Assembly (NCBI GenBank): GCA_022572105.1
Contig: JACZWN010000205.1
Span: 1-5,666, forward strand
Length of the DNA stretch: 5,666 bases
Origin: Pseudomonadota bacterium
Lineage (GTDB): Bacteria > Pseudomonadota > Alphaproteobacteria > Kiloniellales > J153
Reading direction: 5' to 3'
The notes under the pieces were generated by a model. The model was not told the origin of the DNA. It was given only the letters and a program-made list of their open reading frames with translations, and made no database searches. Shown piece by piece: positions 5,550 to 5,666 of the stretch (position 1 is the stretch's first letter; every line of letters starts with the position of its first letter). Both the position numbers and the translations under genes were made by a program.

Positions 5550-5666
5550 TTAGCCAGCGTCCGCCGGCCGGCTCGTGTTGATCATGTCGCGATGAAGCCG
5601 CCAGTTCCCATCGACGCGCTTCCAAATCACGATGAACTTGCCGCTGTCGGCCACGGCGCCGCCATC
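5550..5666 (-). CDS. C-terminal end of a SnoaL/DUF4440-like (NTF2-fold) protein, cut by the right edge
   Basis: The last 38 codons of a minus-strand gene are visible, ending in TAA at 5550-5552. The segment GKFIVIWKRVDGNWRLHRDM followed by INTS is typical of the last two beta strands of SnoaL-like/DUF4440 or ketosteroid-isomerase-like proteins (pattern G-x-[FY]-x-x-x-W-[KR]-x-x-x-G-x-W-[KR]-[IL]-x-x-D-x-x-N). Such proteins are small alpha+beta-barrel domains with diverse or unknown roles, usually 120-160 residues. The start and most of the domain lie outside the window, so neither an active site nor a signal peptide can be judged. The stop is 41 bases from the MFS start on the same strand, which suggests one transcript. 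Confidence 0.75.
   Translation of the reverse strand, partial: DGGAVADSGKFIVIWKRVDGNWRLHRDMINTSRPADAG

Noticed and set aside
4237..5553. 438-codon plus-strand frame opposite the MFS gene
   Set aside because: Its translation is Gln/Gly/Arg/Pro-rich and low in hydrophobics, the usual mirror of a membrane protein in GC-rich DNA. The minus strand carries a coherent 12-span transporter.

Overview
The window is GC-rich, densely packed bacterial chromosome with housekeeping content. Codon use strongly favours G or C at third positions, so several non-coding frames stay open by chance. The gene order aroK-aroB-CNNM/CorC-type membrane protein followed by a DUF2889 protein, together with the flavour of the proteins, suggests an alphaproteobacterium, possibly Rhodospirillales-like. 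This assignment is inferred from gene order and protein style; no phylogenetic marker is present.

Left part (1-532): two small overlapping minus-strand genes point off the left edge. One is a 46-residue single-span membrane or secreted protein. The other is the signal-peptide-bearing start of a protein whose body lies outside the window. They diverge from the aro genes across a leader of about 250 bases that holds a 13-base direct repeat and only weak promoter-like sequences.

Centre (533-3661, plus strand): aroK (shikimate kinase) and aroB (3-dehydroquinate synthase) overlap by four bases (GTGA) and supply two steps of the shikimate pathway to chorismate. After 76 bases containing a 9-bp inverted repeat comes a complete DUF21-CBS-CBS-CorC_HlyC membrane protein of the CNNM/CorC class, a probable divalent-cation (Mg2+) transporter or efflux-related protein. 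These three genes may form one operon.

Right part (3662-5666): a near-consensus sigma70 promoter drives a plus-strand DUF2889 protein of unknown function. It converges, with only 7 bases between stop codons, on a minus-strand 12-span major facilitator transporter. Just upstream of the transporter on the same strand is the C-terminal end of a SnoaL/DUF4440-like protein that enters from the right edge, and the two probably share a transcript.

I found no RNA genes, mobile elements, CRISPR arrays or defence-like systems. The points of interest are modest: a 21-base tandem duplication at the aroK start region whose single base difference makes or breaks an ATG, the uncharacterised small membrane protein, the Cys/His set in the DUF2889 protein, and a few regulatory-looking inverted and direct repeats.
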